Positions 38,214-52,203 are shown, numbered from the stretch's first letter. The stretch is DNA of 64,000 nt from Rotaria socialis (GCA_905331475.1 CAJNYU010000716.1:1-64000); one strand, 5' to 3'. Numbers and translations are program-made. Notes: generated by a model not told the origin, from the letters alone.

Positions 38214-41200
38214 ATGAATTATCTTTCATTACCAGGACAAACTGCGAGTACAAACAAGCCACGAGTTCAAGTAATATTTTACTTTTGTTTTTGTTTGTTG
38301 CTAACAATTCTAACGTTTTTATTCTTGTAGGTGGCTTTAGCTCCAAAGCATGGTAAAATAAATATGGGTTTATAATGAATTATTTAGCTTTGTTTCAATT
38401 AGGTTTGATGGATTGGATAAGAAAAACGAGTAATACGCCAAATTTGTCTGGAACCAATGGTAAAATTTTAACTATTACTGAAGAAGAATTAGCTAAACAT
38501 AATACAAAAACAGACTGTTGGACTGCGATTTCTGGTATAGACGAAAAATAATTTTCTATAAAATTTTAAAATAATTTTTTTCTCTCTCTCTCTCTCTGAA
38601 GGACATGTTTACAATATAACTCCATATCTTGACTATCATCCCGGTGGCGTTGATGAAATCATGAAAGGTGCTGGTATTGATGCAACGACACTTTTCCAAG
38701 ATATTCATTCATGGGTTGAGTTGAAAAAATTTCAAAATCATTAAATTGAGTTAATTTTGATTTATTCTTAGGTTAATTTTGCTTCGATGCTTGAAAAATG
38801 CCTTGTTGGTCGATTGGTTACTAGTAAAAAAGAAGCACCATCGAACAAATCAAAACCTGTAATAAACCGTCTTCGGTTTGACTTTCGCCAGCCAACTTCA
38901 AAAAGTTTAACATGCTTTATCTATACTACATGTTCTTCGTTGGCAAGAGAAAATATTTTTGTTAATATTGAAAATTCAAAAGAAATTCTTGTTCTCGTAT
39001 ACATCGATGGATTTGTTCATACCATAGCCATAGGTAATTTTATAATCATAAGAAAATCCATGACACGGTTAAGAAATTATTTATTTAGAATTACTGGAAT
39101 TCATAACAAACAAGTTCGATGGTAAGATAATAATGTAAGCCGACTTTGTTTTCTACACGATGATTATTTAGTTCGTATTTCCTCGAATAATCGTAGTCAA
39201 ATAGAAATTGATTTAAATAAGCAAACTGATCAAATGTGGAAATCCATTGGAAAATTTCTACCAAATCATTTATCAATCGCTGCCATACATGATTTTGGTA
39301 TGTTTAACATGATTCTAATCATATGCGATGCAATATTCGCTGAGACTCTCCAAACTAAGGAAGAAAAAGTCATTCCAATAGAAAATTACAGCCTCTGTAT
39401 TCATACAGGTACCTAATGAACACAAGATATTATTAAATATTCCAAATTGGTTTCCGGGTGTTTTTCCTATGAAAGATTTTTTTTTCTAGATATTAATTCT
39501 TTTACTTTCGTCAGGGTAAACACGTGCTTTCATCAGATGTGAATTGTATTAAACTAATTCGTATTTTTGTCCGATGAATTCTTATTGTTAGTCAGTGAAT
39601 GCTATCTATTTGAATATAAAACTATTCTCAGCTGGATTCACTAAGAGTTATTTATCATAGAAAATTATTTTTAGTATCCTTTGAATTCTAGTCCCTAATC
39701 TCAATGAGGGTAGATATTCATTTTATTATATCAAGGTATTTATATTGATTAGAAGATAAAAGAAAATCTCTCGATATATATATATATATATAAGTAGCTT
39801 CGTGTATTCGACAGTGTAGAGTATACACCTCGAATAGCATCGCCTTCAGATTCTTAACACGAGTAATTTATTTTCTAATCCCCGCTGAGTAATATTTGGT
39901 TTATCGTTCAAGTAGCGCAGTGGATACAACAAATTCTGTTATGTAAAGTAGTTTATGATAAAAAAAATCATCGTGGAGATTAAAACAAAGTAGCCATGAT
40001 TAGAAATAAAATCTTAGCATCTCGATGCGAGTTGATTTACCTCTGATTAAACGAGATTTAATTAACGAATTTGTGTAACCAAAAACGAAGTCATGTCGTA
40101 CAGCAGAAAAGGTAATGCATCTGAAGAGTTAGTTTGTAACGGTGCTCTGATGACAGAAGTATTATTGTATTTGAATAGATGCCATTTAGCTCAGTTCAAA
40201 TAGTAGAAATTTGTTTTACTCATGACACCATCAGTGCAATATATTAATATGATATTCCGCAGGGAATATCAACTGTTAATGAACATTCTGAAATTCATAA
40301 TAATGAGTCACTGCCTTAGAGTCACTAGTTCCATCAATACTCGCAGTCACTGTGACATGAAAACTCTGTACATTGAAATTGTACATTCTTATCCTATCGT
40401 TGGCAGAGTCCTGCGCACAATGTCCTATTTGACCAAGCGTTTTTGAACTCTATCTTTGAAAGAGTTCTGCCCTTTCTGTAATTCATGTTGCATACTAAAC
40501 TATTTCTTTTTCAATAGCACATATTTGAATAATCTACTGTTTTTTAATCGTTTAGAACCCATATACTTTACTGCTACTCTCATTCAACGAACTCCAGTAA
40601 CACATGACACAGATTGGTATACATTCTCCTTGCCGTCTCATATCTTCATGTTTCCACCCGTCGGTTATCATGTTCGACTGAGACAAGCAAACGAGGGTTT
40701 GCATTAAGTTTGTCTTTCGTTATTTACATTCTATCATTCGTATTTCATTCAGGTCTAATTGTTGTTAAACCTTACACAGTCGTAAGAAGTTTAAATAATG
40801 AAGGAAATTCATCATCGGAATCTACAGTTGAATTACTCATTAAACATTATCCAGATGGAGCTATGACTTCAAGTTTAAAAAAGCTACTTATCGGTATGTA
40901 AATTTATGACAAAAGCTTTCTTATTGAAACAGGTTTTTTTCCTAAAAGGTGATCCTATCGAAATGAGTTCGTACGAAGGCACGTTTGATGTTCATAGAAT
41001 TGATTCATGTGAAACACTTATTCTTGTCGCAGCTGGTACTGGTTTAACGCCAATGGTGCGAATTCTTAACTATGCAATTTCGCAAATTAACGTTGGCAAA
41101 AATATAGATGCATTTGTATTATTTTATAACAAAACGGAAAAAGATATTCTATGCCGAGAAAAATTAGATGCAATATCAAAGCAATATAAGTGAGTAAAAA

Positions 41201-42599
41201 TGATCGTTTATTATTTGCTTTTCTTGAAAGTAATTTCTTCTGCCTTCACTACTATAAGAGGAATTAATATTTCAGAGACTATTTCGATATCGAGAGAGAA
41301 AATTACTTTTGAAAATCAGATACAGACAGTTGGTAACGTACAAAAATTGGTTTCGATATTAACATAAAACAATTTTCACTTAAGTCAGAGACATTTTGTT
41401 TATGGACTACTCACAATTAACTTCAATAACGCCAAATTATGAAAATCATATCAGTTATACTTATGCATTCAAACGTTGTCTTTTAATTTCGAACAAATCT
41501 TAATTTTATTCACAGATTTACAATACATCATATACTTTCTCAGCCGGAACCTGAATGGACAGGCGAAACAGGCTATATCAAAGGCGAACTACTTCGACGA
41601 TTACTACCACCATTACCTCAGAAAGATAGCGAGACTCAGAGACTTGTCTGTATTTGTGGACCAAAACCGTTTACAACATTAGCGACTGAGTATGTATAAG
41701 CCGATAAATTGAAATTGAAATTCTACTGCTTTTTTTTTAAGTCTATTCAAAGAAAACAAATACAACGAAAATCATTTACATTTATTTCTTGCCTAATGCA
41801 CAAAATAATTTAAAACTATACCGCTCAATAATTACCATCAAAGCGAGATTATGTAAAAACAATTAATAAAATAAATATTATTTTTTTTTGATAACCATAA
41901 ATACCGGGGAGCAAATTGTTTCATTATTTATTTTGCTTTATTTCGATGATTCCTCAGATCCTTATACAGAATCGATTCTTTTAGTTGACGACCAACAAAA
42001 ACATAGAACTGTTTAGAACATTGAGGTGATAGATATGGATGAATAGACTTGGTTTAGCGTCCCCGAATGACTAATCAACAAGTAGAACTTGTTTAATATC
42101 ACATCTTGTTCCTATCAGGTCAATGAAATTGCTCGAGGTAATATTTTGCTGATGTCAAAGGTTCACATAAAGATAAAGATCATCCGGCAGGCGAGAATCT
42201 ATTTTTATAGAAACTAAATTCACATATTTTACTATTTCTCTAGTAAGATTGAGATTTGGAGTCTCTGATGAATATGAAAAGAACAGTTAGTTATTATCTT
42301 TCACCATGGCCTGTATAACCCTGGAAAGTCGAAAATCAAACGTTATTATCAATCACAGTAATTAAAAATGATTTCCGTCGACTACAGCAATCATCGCCAA
42401 AGTTCTACGAGAATAATCGTATTCTTGTACATTTATTTTTATAGTTGGACGCGTACATCAGCATGATGTTCAGGTGCAGTTATTGCAAGCTGGTTACAAT
42501 AATATACGAGCACATTACTTTTCCTGTGAGTTTAGTAACCTAAACAGGCATGAATTGTTTGTTGTTGACATCGTGCCATTTCTAATATTTCATTGGTAA
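38214..42599 (+). CDS. CYB5R4: Cytochrome b5 reductase 4 (Ncb5or): cyt b5 - CS - FAD/NADH reductase, about 523 aa
   Basis: Exons 38214-38270, 38331-38352, 38403-38534, 38602-38714, 38772-39033, 39089-39121, 39172-39297, 40556-40696, 40753-40893, 40949-41189, 41516-41693, 42474-42599; all phases agree. Residues 30-130 are cytochrome b5 with heme ligands in HPGG and IHSW. The middle third matches the CS (p23-like) domain. The C-terminal third is the reductase, with the FAD-binding VKPYT, NADH-binding AAGTGLTPM and CICGPKPF. This three-domain order is unique to Ncb5or, a soluble/ER-associated flavohaemoprotein that passes electrons from NAD(P)H and influences lipid desaturation and redox balance. 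Length is close to the vertebrate protein. The second exon is only 22 nt. The last exon is less sure: a GTGAGT donor inside it (42525) could lead to another terminal exon. Confidence 0.88.
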
Positions 42600-44845
42600 T
42601 GAATAGACCTTTAATAACTTCTGAGTTTGTCATCAAACAATACAATTCAAACATTTTTTCCTCCTAAATATTGATTATATTGAGCAAAGCTCCACTATTC
42701 GAAATGCTTATGACCTTGATTAAGTACTATGTTTTTCACTTCACCAAGAAAACTCCAGTAGCGTGATGTTAATCTGAAGAAGAGGAAAAAATACGAGAGT
42801 TATTTATTACGCCATGCTCGAAAACTTTCTGGTCTTATTCTAGCACGAATACTTATATTCTGCATGAACCTATAAATTATTCTGTCTCCTATACTGATCA
42901 ACTTCATTAATCAAGTTTCATTTTTTCTTGTCGTAAATTTATAATGTTGCTACGTTGACTTTATTTCATTATTAATTATTTTTCGAACATTTTGACTTCA
43001 CTGCTTGCTCTTGTGGCCATTATTGTGGCATATCTATAAAGAGTTCATCTTTCTTGTTTTTCTCTCCTTATTGATTAGATGTATATGATCATGAAGATTA
43101 ATTCTGAGAAATATGTCTTAAGTCGAGTCAAATTAATGATCTTAAGATGAATGTTATTTTTCATGTTGCTTTTTTGTATTGAAATATATATTTCATCATA
43201 AGATGCAAGCAAGAAATAGTATTGTTTTTGCTACTTTTTATTGATTAGCTCTTTTATATTGTAGGTTTTGAATGTGATTCATTTCGGATTTCTATTGGGA
43301 ATCCTGCGCTTTCATATTATACTATTAAAAAAAAGAATCTATTAGATTGTAGAATGATAATAGTAATTGTACGATGATTGAATTTCTAATTGATTTCAAA
43401 TTCGCATTTCTATTTAGTCATCGTTCTTAAAAGATTTGCCTTGTCGAAATTCAGAAAGTTTCACAAAACTTCGTTCTGTGAACGCTGTTTGCCAAACAGT
43501 AAAATTTATTCAAATATGCTCATTAAATATAATATTAAAAAAATATCTTCTAGTCTGTACGACCAACCTACACTGCCAAATTAAATACAAATGCCAAAGG
43601 CATCGTAGAATGGCATGTACCATGCCTGCGGGCGGGGGCGACCGATTCTATCACTATACATGATTAAAGAGTGTTCCGTGAAAGTTCTTCTCATTAATAT
43701 CGTTGCATGCGGACGCGAATGAATATCACATGAGACTTAATTAATTAAATATTTTGACATTATCAGTGAACCTGCTTATCCGGGAATAATACCTTAAAAT
43801 AGTTACATATTAAAATTCTTTCAAAACAATTAATTATATCATATATGCAGTAGGCGTATTAATTTGCGTGAATACAAGCTTCTCTATGATAAAAGAAAAT
43901 CTTGAAACATTAGACAGTGAGCATATTCGATAGATTAACTGCGAGTACATTCGAAAAATGTTTTGACTTGTTTATGAAACATAGCGAGTTCTATGGCAGT
44001 AATTTGTGAAATGCTTGTAGTGATAGCTTGTGAAATGATGAATAGCCTTTAATGAACGTTTGCAACATTTAAGAGCATTTTTTTCTCCGCAAGCTCATTA
44101 TTGATTCTAACTGCATTCAGATAATATGTAAAATTAGTCGCTTCTGTTTTTGGTTTGTAACAAAAAAAAGCATGTAGTTAATCAAAAGCAAACTTTTCCC
44201 GTATTCATTCGTCTGTAGTTTATGATCGTCAGAGATATAGGCTGTTATGTAGACGTTATCGAGATCTTTGTTTCTTCTCTCGGCACTTTGCTCCCATAGT
44301 AAATATTTACTGTTAGTTCTCCAGACTTATTTTGTTGATTTGGTAAATAGATCTAATTGATTGCTGGAATTTATATTTAGATAACTAAAAGTGGATTAAT
44401 GTTGTATTTTATTCTTGTTGTTTTCGTTTGAAATAGAAATTATCAATGATCAGATACGTTTACTTATTCATAATCTATCTCGGCTACAAGTAGATAGAAA
44501 CCGACGTTTTGCTTTTTAGTTTTATTTTCGTTTTAAATTTATTAATAGAAAGATAAACCAAAAGAACGACCCGTACATGACGATGAAAGTGAAGTCCCAT
44601 CGATATCAATAGAACAAAAAGAAACTTTGCAAACAGAATCTTGCTAATTAAATTCCCGCAGGCATAACTCAACAACAGCAACCATCAACTTTTATTGATT
44701 ATGATGAAGAGTTTTCATAAAATAAGTTCTTCGTGTTTATTTCTGTTTTCATTAGACACAAAAAAAGATAATAAAATTTTCTTTGTACAAAAAAAAGAAA
44801 AACATCACCGGAAAAAATGTCTTTTAATATAGTTATTTTTTTTCC
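42600..44845 (+). other. Intergenic region with possible plus-strand exons
   Basis: Two exon-like segments lie near the end: about 44435-44506 after GAAATAG (reads as a basic helix, IINDQIRLLIHNLSRLQVDRNR minus its ends) and about 44563-44642 (acidic, ending in TAA). They can be joined in frame by a roughly 50-nt intron, suggesting the tail of a plus-strand gene, but I could not find its beginning or identify it. A short GC-rich patch at 43622-43642 is otherwise unexplained. Confidence 0.2.
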
Positions 44846-46337
44846 TTAAATGTTGTTTGAGTTTAATGTTTTATGAGGCGTTCGTGGACTTGAGCAAGGA
44901 ATTATTGGTATTGTTTCACGTAAATTATAACTTTCTGTTATTGGTACACGCGGATGTTCTATCATTTGATACCAATGATCGTAATTAATGCCATCAAAAT
45001 GAACACCAATACCAACGCAACCAATTAATTCATTTGCTCCGACACGATCATAATCGATTACTTTAAATATAAGATCCGTGTCTTCAAGTGATTCAACGGC
45101 TATATCGAATTCAAGACTTTCATTATAAGTTGGATTAAGTGTATTTGATTGAACAGACGTTTTTTTCTTTCGAATTTTTTTTCCATTAATTAATAAAATT
45201 ACTTTTACATATGGATCTGATTTGCCAGTTATATCCATTGGTTTTAATGCACTCGCTTTAACTAATGTAACTGTCACGCGTTTAGCATTTGGTAAATAGC
45301 ATAATGATACTGTAAGCTCGCCAAGATCAGGATCGCTCTAAATGTTAAAAATAGAAAACTCCGATTATGAAACATGATAGATTTTATAGTGCAAAAGATA
45401 TTTTATTCTTAGTTATTAAAAATGATCATATGTCCTATTTGAGAAACATAATAATGTTTTGTAAATAATTTAAAATGGAAAATACGAGAAAGAAAACAAA
45501 AAAATTGTTTTTCAGTTTAGCTTTTTTTGACAGAAATAATTTTTATCGGTTGTAATTTCCAGGTAAATGTGGCATTCTTTTCCGTGTGAGAAGAATTATT
45601 TATAATGATATATTTGAATAAAAATTTTCTCCTATTTAACTCAACAAGAAATATTTTTTTGTTCCTGAATAACATATTTTTATAACGACAAGCAAATAAA
45701 TCATACGATCAAAAGACATGTCGAGCTCTTAATAACATTTCTATTGAAAAAAACATATCTTAGTACTTTTTCGGAAAATATACTTCTTAACAATGTCTTT
45801 AGATTAAGTACATGCAAGAGGTTCAATCGTATTTTCAAGATTTTTCTATATTATCTGAAAGAAAAAAATCGATAGTGAAATATCATCAATAAAAAGAACA
45901 TATGTTTATCTCGCGCTAGACTTAAGATTCTAATGGGTATATTTATTTATTTATTTTAAAATAATTGTTCAATATAATAATGAACAGATTTTCCTAGAAA
46001 ATATTTTAAACGAGTCTACTCTAAAATTATTTATTTTCATAAGTAATTATTCTTATTGCACATATGATAAACTTCATTAATTTAAAAGAGTGGAGTGTGA
46101 ATGTTTTTCTTTGTCGTATAAGGAATAAATGTGCAAGCCTTGTATTGTGCTAACGGGTACTATTTTTTGCTTTTACGCTTACTATCAGATTGGTCGATTA
46201 GTATTGCATGTTATACTGCTCTTTCTATATCAAACAATTCTCAATAGAATTTGCATTGCCTCGAACGTTCTTGTGTTTTATAATGAATGAACTAGCTTGC
46301 TGATTCCGAGACAATGTCGTTATGAACATTAGTCTTA

Positions 46338-46390
<53 letters not shown>

Positions 46391-48102
46391 TCTCATACTA
46401 TTAGAAAATTTAATTTAGTTATGGCAAGCGAATCAAATTTTTTGCTCTAAATTCTTGTTTTCTTCATCATTACGTTTCATGTTTTCTGTCTAATCAATAA
46501 TGTCACGAGTACTAAGTGAAAGAGCGAACATTGATATAAACGCTTTGTTTTTCACAAGGAAACTAGATAAGAAGACTAATATGCTTATTGACATTTACGC
46601 TGCAGGTCATAGGTATCGCGAAATTCAATTCTCAATCAGCTTAGTTGATAAATTTCGATTAACAACAAAAACTCATTTATGGGCTTCCTTTTTTTTTTGA
46701 TTTTTCCATCTGACATTTACGCGCGGATATGTGCATCGATAAAAATCGGAAAAAACCTGCTTCGACTACTTTGTATTACTGCTGGTACTTTTATACTCAT
46801 GGTTTAATTTCCGGAGCCTATTTTTTTTTGTTATATTCAATCAGAAAAGATAAAAATAAAAACGGATATCGAAAATGCTTTGGTCATGAAACGACCTACC
46901 TCGGTGCCCGGAACAATACTTCTTATACATGTCACATCGTTTGATGCTATTTCAGGCATTATCGAAACGTCATCGATTTTCACAGTTCCAATCAATTTTC
47001 TTTTCGTTGATCGACCAAAATCATAGACAGACAATAATAATATTCTTCGACGCAGTTCTTCATAGCTAATTTGAAATTGAAATGTTTCATTGATCTCTAT
47101 GGATTGTGCTCGTTTATGAACTTTCGTTTGAAATTTTTTTCTACGATCTGGTAACAAAACAATTTTAATAAATGGATCTGGTAAAATTTTTGAATTCAAA
47201 TCTCTATATGGTAAGTTTTCAATCGATAGAACTGTAACTATTAACGATGTTATTTGTTGATTATAGAAAACTGTAAATGTTATTTTACCACAACCGTATG
47301 TTGGATCACTCTGTGATGTTTGTTTCATATAGAGATCTGGTTGTAATTTACCAAGATTATCATTTAAATAACGTATAGATTTAACACCATTTAAACCAGG
47401 TATTTCAACTGTTTCAATAGATTCCATTCGACGCATAGGATTTCGTATTGGAAAAGTGCATGTCGTATCTGTTGATTGTCGAATAAGAGAACGTGATCGG
47501 CCTATAAATTTTGTTGTTGCATCAGTTAATTTGTTCGTGTCATGATTATTTTCTAATGAGAAATTTGCATCCACCGGAGGATTATTATGATAGATAGGCT
47601 GTGACAACGACTTGTCCTCATTATCTTTCATTCCTGTTTCATCAATTTGATTCGATTCTGAAACATGACGACGAAGTATAGATTGACGATGTGTAAAACG
47701 ATCAGTTAAAATTTTAAAATTTGTTAGTAATTTTGGTGATGATAGTGGTGATGATGTTGGTAAGATATTTGAAATAGTTTTTGAATTGGGTGGTATCGAT
47801 TGATTTGAATTTGGTATTGACTTACGTGAAATAGGTAAATGATTGATAATATGTTCGTTTGATGATACAGATGAATTTGATGAAGATTCCGACGGACGTA
47901 TAATACACAATGAGTCTTGAGTTGTTAATTCATCAACGCGGTCATGGCTATTATTTGTTGTTGTTGTTGAAGATCCTGTTGAGAATGGTAATTTAATGTT
48001 ATCAACTGTTTGCCGAAATTTATCCACGAGAATATTTTTTGGTGATGAAAGTTTATCAACTTGATTTCCCACGAATGAACGTATATTAAACAAATCACTC
48101 AT
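44846..48102 (-). CDS. Synaptotagmin-like double-C2 protein without transmembrane segment, 564 aa
   Basis: Exons 48102-46900 and 45337-44846 on the minus strand, joined in phase 0 across a 1.56 kb intron. Residues 1-275 are Ser/Asn-rich with no membrane span. C2A lies at about 280-400 (GCGKITFTVFYNQQ... LPDPFIKIVLLPD) and C2B at about 405-540 (LGELTVSLCYLPNAKRVTVTLVKA... MDITGKSDPYVKV... NTLNPTYNESLEF... VIDYDRVGANE... DHWYQM). The C2A-C2B tandem and the terminal HWYQMIEHPRVPI motif are synaptotagmin features. C2B retains Asp residues in loops 1 and 3 expected to bind calcium; C2A loop 3 (YDFGRSTKRK) lacks the usual second Asp, so C2A probably binds calcium poorly. Likely role is membrane binding or exocytosis. 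The hydrophobic residues upstream of the chosen Met are intron ending in TTTCTAG, 20 bases before the ATG; a membrane segment on a further 5' exon cannot be ruled out. Confidence 0.8.
46340..46390. repeat. (ATT)n microsatellite
   Basis: About 17 perfect ATT units within the 1.56 kb intron of the double-C2 gene. Confidence 0.9.
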
Positions 48103-49350
48103 GCCTTTAAAAGAAATTCTATCTAGAAATAACAAAAAAAGACAAAACAACTGAAACTTTTATTCATCTAAAACTCAATTATAAAATCCAGCAGAAAAGA
48201 ATTCGTTTGGGAATTGCTCATTATATATTTATTTAAAATCACAAAAAAAAAAAATGGAAACTAAAATGTATGCAGATATGGGAACATGCACGACTAGTAG
48301 ACCTATTCAAAAGAGTAGCGTAAATAGAAGTGATGATAATGAAACTGGTTTACCACTTACTACCAATGCTCTAAAATCGGAAACAATGTAATAGTATAGA
48401 GAAAGGAAAGAAACGAAGAAAAAGAATAGAGAAAGAGAGGGAGAAAGAGAAGAAGAATTCTCGAGTGCTTTTTATGCTATGGCTCTATAACAAAAGAAGA
48501 TCGATATGATGTAATCCATATCAGCTTTGATTGAGTAGGTTTTAGATTATTTGAGTTTCTTTGTTGTTCTTTGTCGTTTTTGATAATAAGTAAATAGAGA
48601 GAATCTTGCAAAGCAAAAGAAAAAAGAAAAACCAAAAACTATTATATACGTAGAAAAAAAATCTCGTCTATGAATCCATAGTTATACATGAGAAAGAAGC
48701 ATGAATTCTGTTGGGGAAACGTTTCAAAAATATCAATAAGGTATCTGTGTGTAAGCCGAGGCAAGCACTTCAACATCAAATTAATGATTGTCAATAACAG
48801 ACGGTATCTTCCCTTTCGCTAGAATGCATACGTCTAATTTACAAAGTAAAGAAATATATAATATTTTGCGCAAACCTGTGAACTCTGACAGGCAAAGCTC
48901 AACCGCTAAAAGGTTAACGACTCCTCCCCTCCCACGGTGAATATACTACTAATAATAGATTAGAATATATAAGATATACATAAAGATAATCAAATTACTT
49001 TTGTTTTGCTTTTGTACATACACAAACAGCTATACATAAGTACGCATATATTTATGTATATATGACGAGTAGGATAATGCATCATTTTCTTGTTTTCTAA
49101 TTAACCTTTGTTCATGTCATCGGCTTTTATTCTACTTAAAGGAAAACGAATCATGAGTAGAAAACTATATTAAGAATAAAACGACAGAAGACAGCAAATC
49201 TTAAATATTCGGACGGAAAACAAGAGAGACGCAAGACAAAATTCCATTGAACACTTGTTTGACTACAAATAGTTTACGTTTGTTCTTCTTGATATGTTCG
49301 CTTAGTAAGGAAGACTGTCGCTTTCTTTTATCATTTTAATTATCATTTTC
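48103..49350. other. Non-coding flank of the double-C2 gene
   Basis: AT- and GA-rich sequence upstream of the double-C2 gene. Purine tracts lie at about 48400-48455. No exon could be supported; a 5' untranslated exon of the double-C2 gene may be here. Confidence 0.35.
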
Positions 49351-49351
49351 A

Positions 49352-49492
49352 TATTGCTCGCATTTCTCTTCTTTCTTTCTTTCCTTTTTTCTGTTTTTCA
49401 GCATTCTTCTCGTGTTGCTCTAGTTTCTGTCTCGCTTTTCTTTCCGCTTTCTTTGCATTTTCTAGATCAAATTCCTCTAGAGGGGTCTGCAT
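49352..49492 (-). CDS. Orphan terminal exon, charged coiled-coil-like, partial
   Basis: On the minus strand an acceptor CATGCAG is followed by about 45 open codons rich in Lys, Glu, Arg and Gln and then TGA. The start reads TPLEEFDLENAKKAERK and the pattern looks like a long charged helix. No donor occurs before the stop, so this would be a last coding exon. Codon use differs from the surrounding AT-rich DNA and is exon-like. I could not find upstream exons that join in phase, nor identify the family. It may belong to a gene with long introns extending toward 52000. Confidence 0.35.
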
Positions 49493-51893
49493 GCATGTAT
49501 GAATGAACAAGAGAAATAATATGAGAAACTACAGCGAGCCATCACGATTTTGAAACTAAATCTATGGCGAATAATGAAATGTTAAACCCTGTGTCGTTCT
49601 ATGTAGCCCGTTGTCGTTGTTGTTCTTCTTTTTCTATTTTTTTTACCATGAAAGATTTCATTGAGAAAATAATACGATACATCTTGTAATACAAAACTAC
49701 GATGGCCGATTGGCCTGTTGAAGAATATGCGAATGTCTATTCGGCTCTGAATGATTTCTATATAGTTATATATACGTTCGAGAAAAACGAAGAACTCGAT
49801 ATGCTACCAATCGGCATTCACCGAGACATTTGTCAATATGAGTGAATATTTTTGTCGGAAGTCAATTGAGCCCGGATAAGGCAGCAGGCGATCATAAAGT
49901 TCACTTGTATTGTACGCCAAGATGCATTTGCCTTAGAGCACACAACCGTTGATTGCTTTGTCCTGTATTCCGTTAATGTTTAATCCAATCATAGGTCGAT
50001 TGTTTATTAATTTCTTAGATTGATTGGTGGATATGAAGGGAATGATATTTATCGAGAGAGAAAAAGACTGGACAATATTTGCCAAGTATACTCATCTTAT
50101 TAGTCTGAGTGTTTCAAGAATAGAAATAAGTGTGCAATTATTGAGCTAGTTTTTATTTTCAATATCATTTCATGCATATATCATCTAACTCGACATTTTT
50201 CTTTAGAAGTTTAGCATGGAAATTTCACGTAACAATGAACTGTAGGTTTATTCTCAGTGAATGGAGAGCATTCTTTCTTTCTGTCTGTCGTCTGTTGTTC
50301 CAGATCTGTATGTTGCAGGTTTAATCTGATTATTAAGTCTTGAAAGAATATTAATTTTGAGAACAAAGCTAGTTTAATACAAATTATAATGAATAAAATA
50401 TCCTAATCTGGTTCAGTTGTTATTTCCTTGGTAATTGAAAGATTTTATGTCGACATTCATTTTTCCACTTCAATGAAAAATATTTATATATTGATTTACC
50501 TTGACGTCTATCTAGCTATGTTCTTATAGTGCTTCAGGAAAACATAATATCACTGACGTCAAAACAAATTGAAAATAAAAAAAAACTTAATCAAAACTCA
50601 ATTACGAATTCCAGAAGTTAGACCTCTAGTATTTATATCGATTACTAAAAACAATAATCCTACAGTACTCATATATATATATATATATATATATACAAAT
50701 GCGTAGGTTAATCTTTCGAAAGCTGAAGTTGTGTTAATGTATACACTTATTTTGCTTCAATGATCTTCCATTGATAATAGTTTAGAATTTGATTGTTGAA
50801 CTAGACTGAAAAGTATTAAACTAATACATAATAACAACAAAAAAACAAGCGTATAGATAAATTCATATGAGAATTCATCGTATGAAATGAATAACAAGTA
50901 TTATTTTCAATGCCTGATTATTGTTGAATATTATTTCGAAAGCCGCTTACGTTCTTTAGAAATCTTACCAGACAAATGCATATGTCGTACCCATTTAATA
51001 ACAGCTTGAGTTTTAAAAATCGTGATATAATACGCTTGATGACACTGAGGATGTTTTTTTATTTCTCTTATCTTTTTATAATGCTCTCTTCTTCCGGTTG
51101 TGGTGTCAGCTACTACCGTTTTCTAGTCACAAATACTTGCGTTGGTGATGTCATGAATTTATTTTAGTCGCTGCAAGAATTTTTAAATAATGCTAATATT
51201 GCCCCGAAAAACGACTATTCATAATTTTGCTTTCTATATAATTACAAGAATTTGATGGGTTGAAAGAGCCTAATGTAGAATAGATTATAATGTTATTACA
51301 TTAATTTTTAAATGTTCGATATTTTTGAGTTGTTTACTCTCATTAATCAAATAAAATACTGATTTCAGTTCGTAATTTTTTTTATTGATTTCTATTTTAT
51401 GGCACTAGGGAAAATGATCTTATCAAATTATTGATAAAAAGAAAAACTTTTTTTGTATTATGACGTTTGACATTATATGCAAATGATTATCGTCTTTGGA
51501 GAATCTTCTAAAAGATAATCGGATTTAAAATGTTCATCTTACAAATAAATCAAATAATAATTAGACTTTTACACATTGTTTAAAGTGTATAATTCTTCAA
51601 GTAGCTACTTGCTTGTAGTCATTCTTCCCGAAACTTTTCCCATCTCATTAATAAAATTTGTATTATAGTGACATCTACAGATTTCTTATTTGTTTGGTTA
51701 GTTTGTTGGATGACTAACGTCAAATGAAACAACCGATTTTTAGGTAGTTAGCAACTGATAATCAATCATTGATTGCAAGACACTTTTGCCCTGCTAAATT
51801 ATCTTTAGTAAAACATGAGTATTTTTGTACTACGAAAGCATTCATTTTTTCATAAAATTTTTCTTTCCTACTCAAAATACTTAAAATTAAAAC
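49493..51893. other. Region with no supported gene
   Basis: A (TA)n tract of about 13 units lies at 50670-50695. A possible short minus-strand exon near 50970-51020 ends at a GTAAGA donor but is out of phase with the orphan exon at 49352-49492. Nothing else convincing. Confidence 0.3.
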
Positions 51894-52081
51894 TTAAAAT
51901 ACATGATAGGTTTTTGGGGGTATAAGATCACGTGTTCTTGTTTTTTTTAATTTACCTAATCCATCGAAAAAGTTCATGTAAGTCTTTTTCTTTCGTCGTT
52001 TATTCATTGTCCATGTTACGTATTGAAATGAAACCATGCTTAGAAGAAGACCAATCGTAAGACGACCAGAGGTTAGTATTT
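51894..52081 (-). CDS. Possible last exon(s) of a small membrane protein, partial
   Basis: After a minus-strand acceptor (ACATTAATAG) an open frame of about 60 codons encodes EILTSGRLTIGLLLSMVSFQ and onward: one hydrophobic helix followed by a Lys/Arg-rich patch, then a short soluble tail ending in TAA at 51894. A GTAAAT donor inside could end the exon sooner. The layout, one helix then basic residues, recalls small mitochondrial inner-membrane assembly factors such as COX20, but this is only a guess. Upstream exons were not found; BTBD9 starts at 52204 on the other strand, so a divergent promoter would have to be very compact. Confidence 0.25.
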
Positions 52082-52203
52082 CTATTAATGTAAAATACAA
52101 AAAAGAAAAAATAATTTGAATTTTTATTTTGCCTATTTCGCTTTCCAATGATCACAAAATTAAATTTCTTTTAAATATATCGAAATGTTTATTGTAGATA
52201 ATC

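Noticed and set aside
39905..39935. tRNA-like GTAGCGCAGTGGATA box
   Set aside because: No acceptor stem, anticodon arm or B box can be folded around it.
48103..48150. Hydrophobic run as a transmembrane segment of the double-C2 protein
   Set aside because: It reads through a pyrimidine tract ending in TTTCTAG, so it is intron or leader-acceptor sequence.
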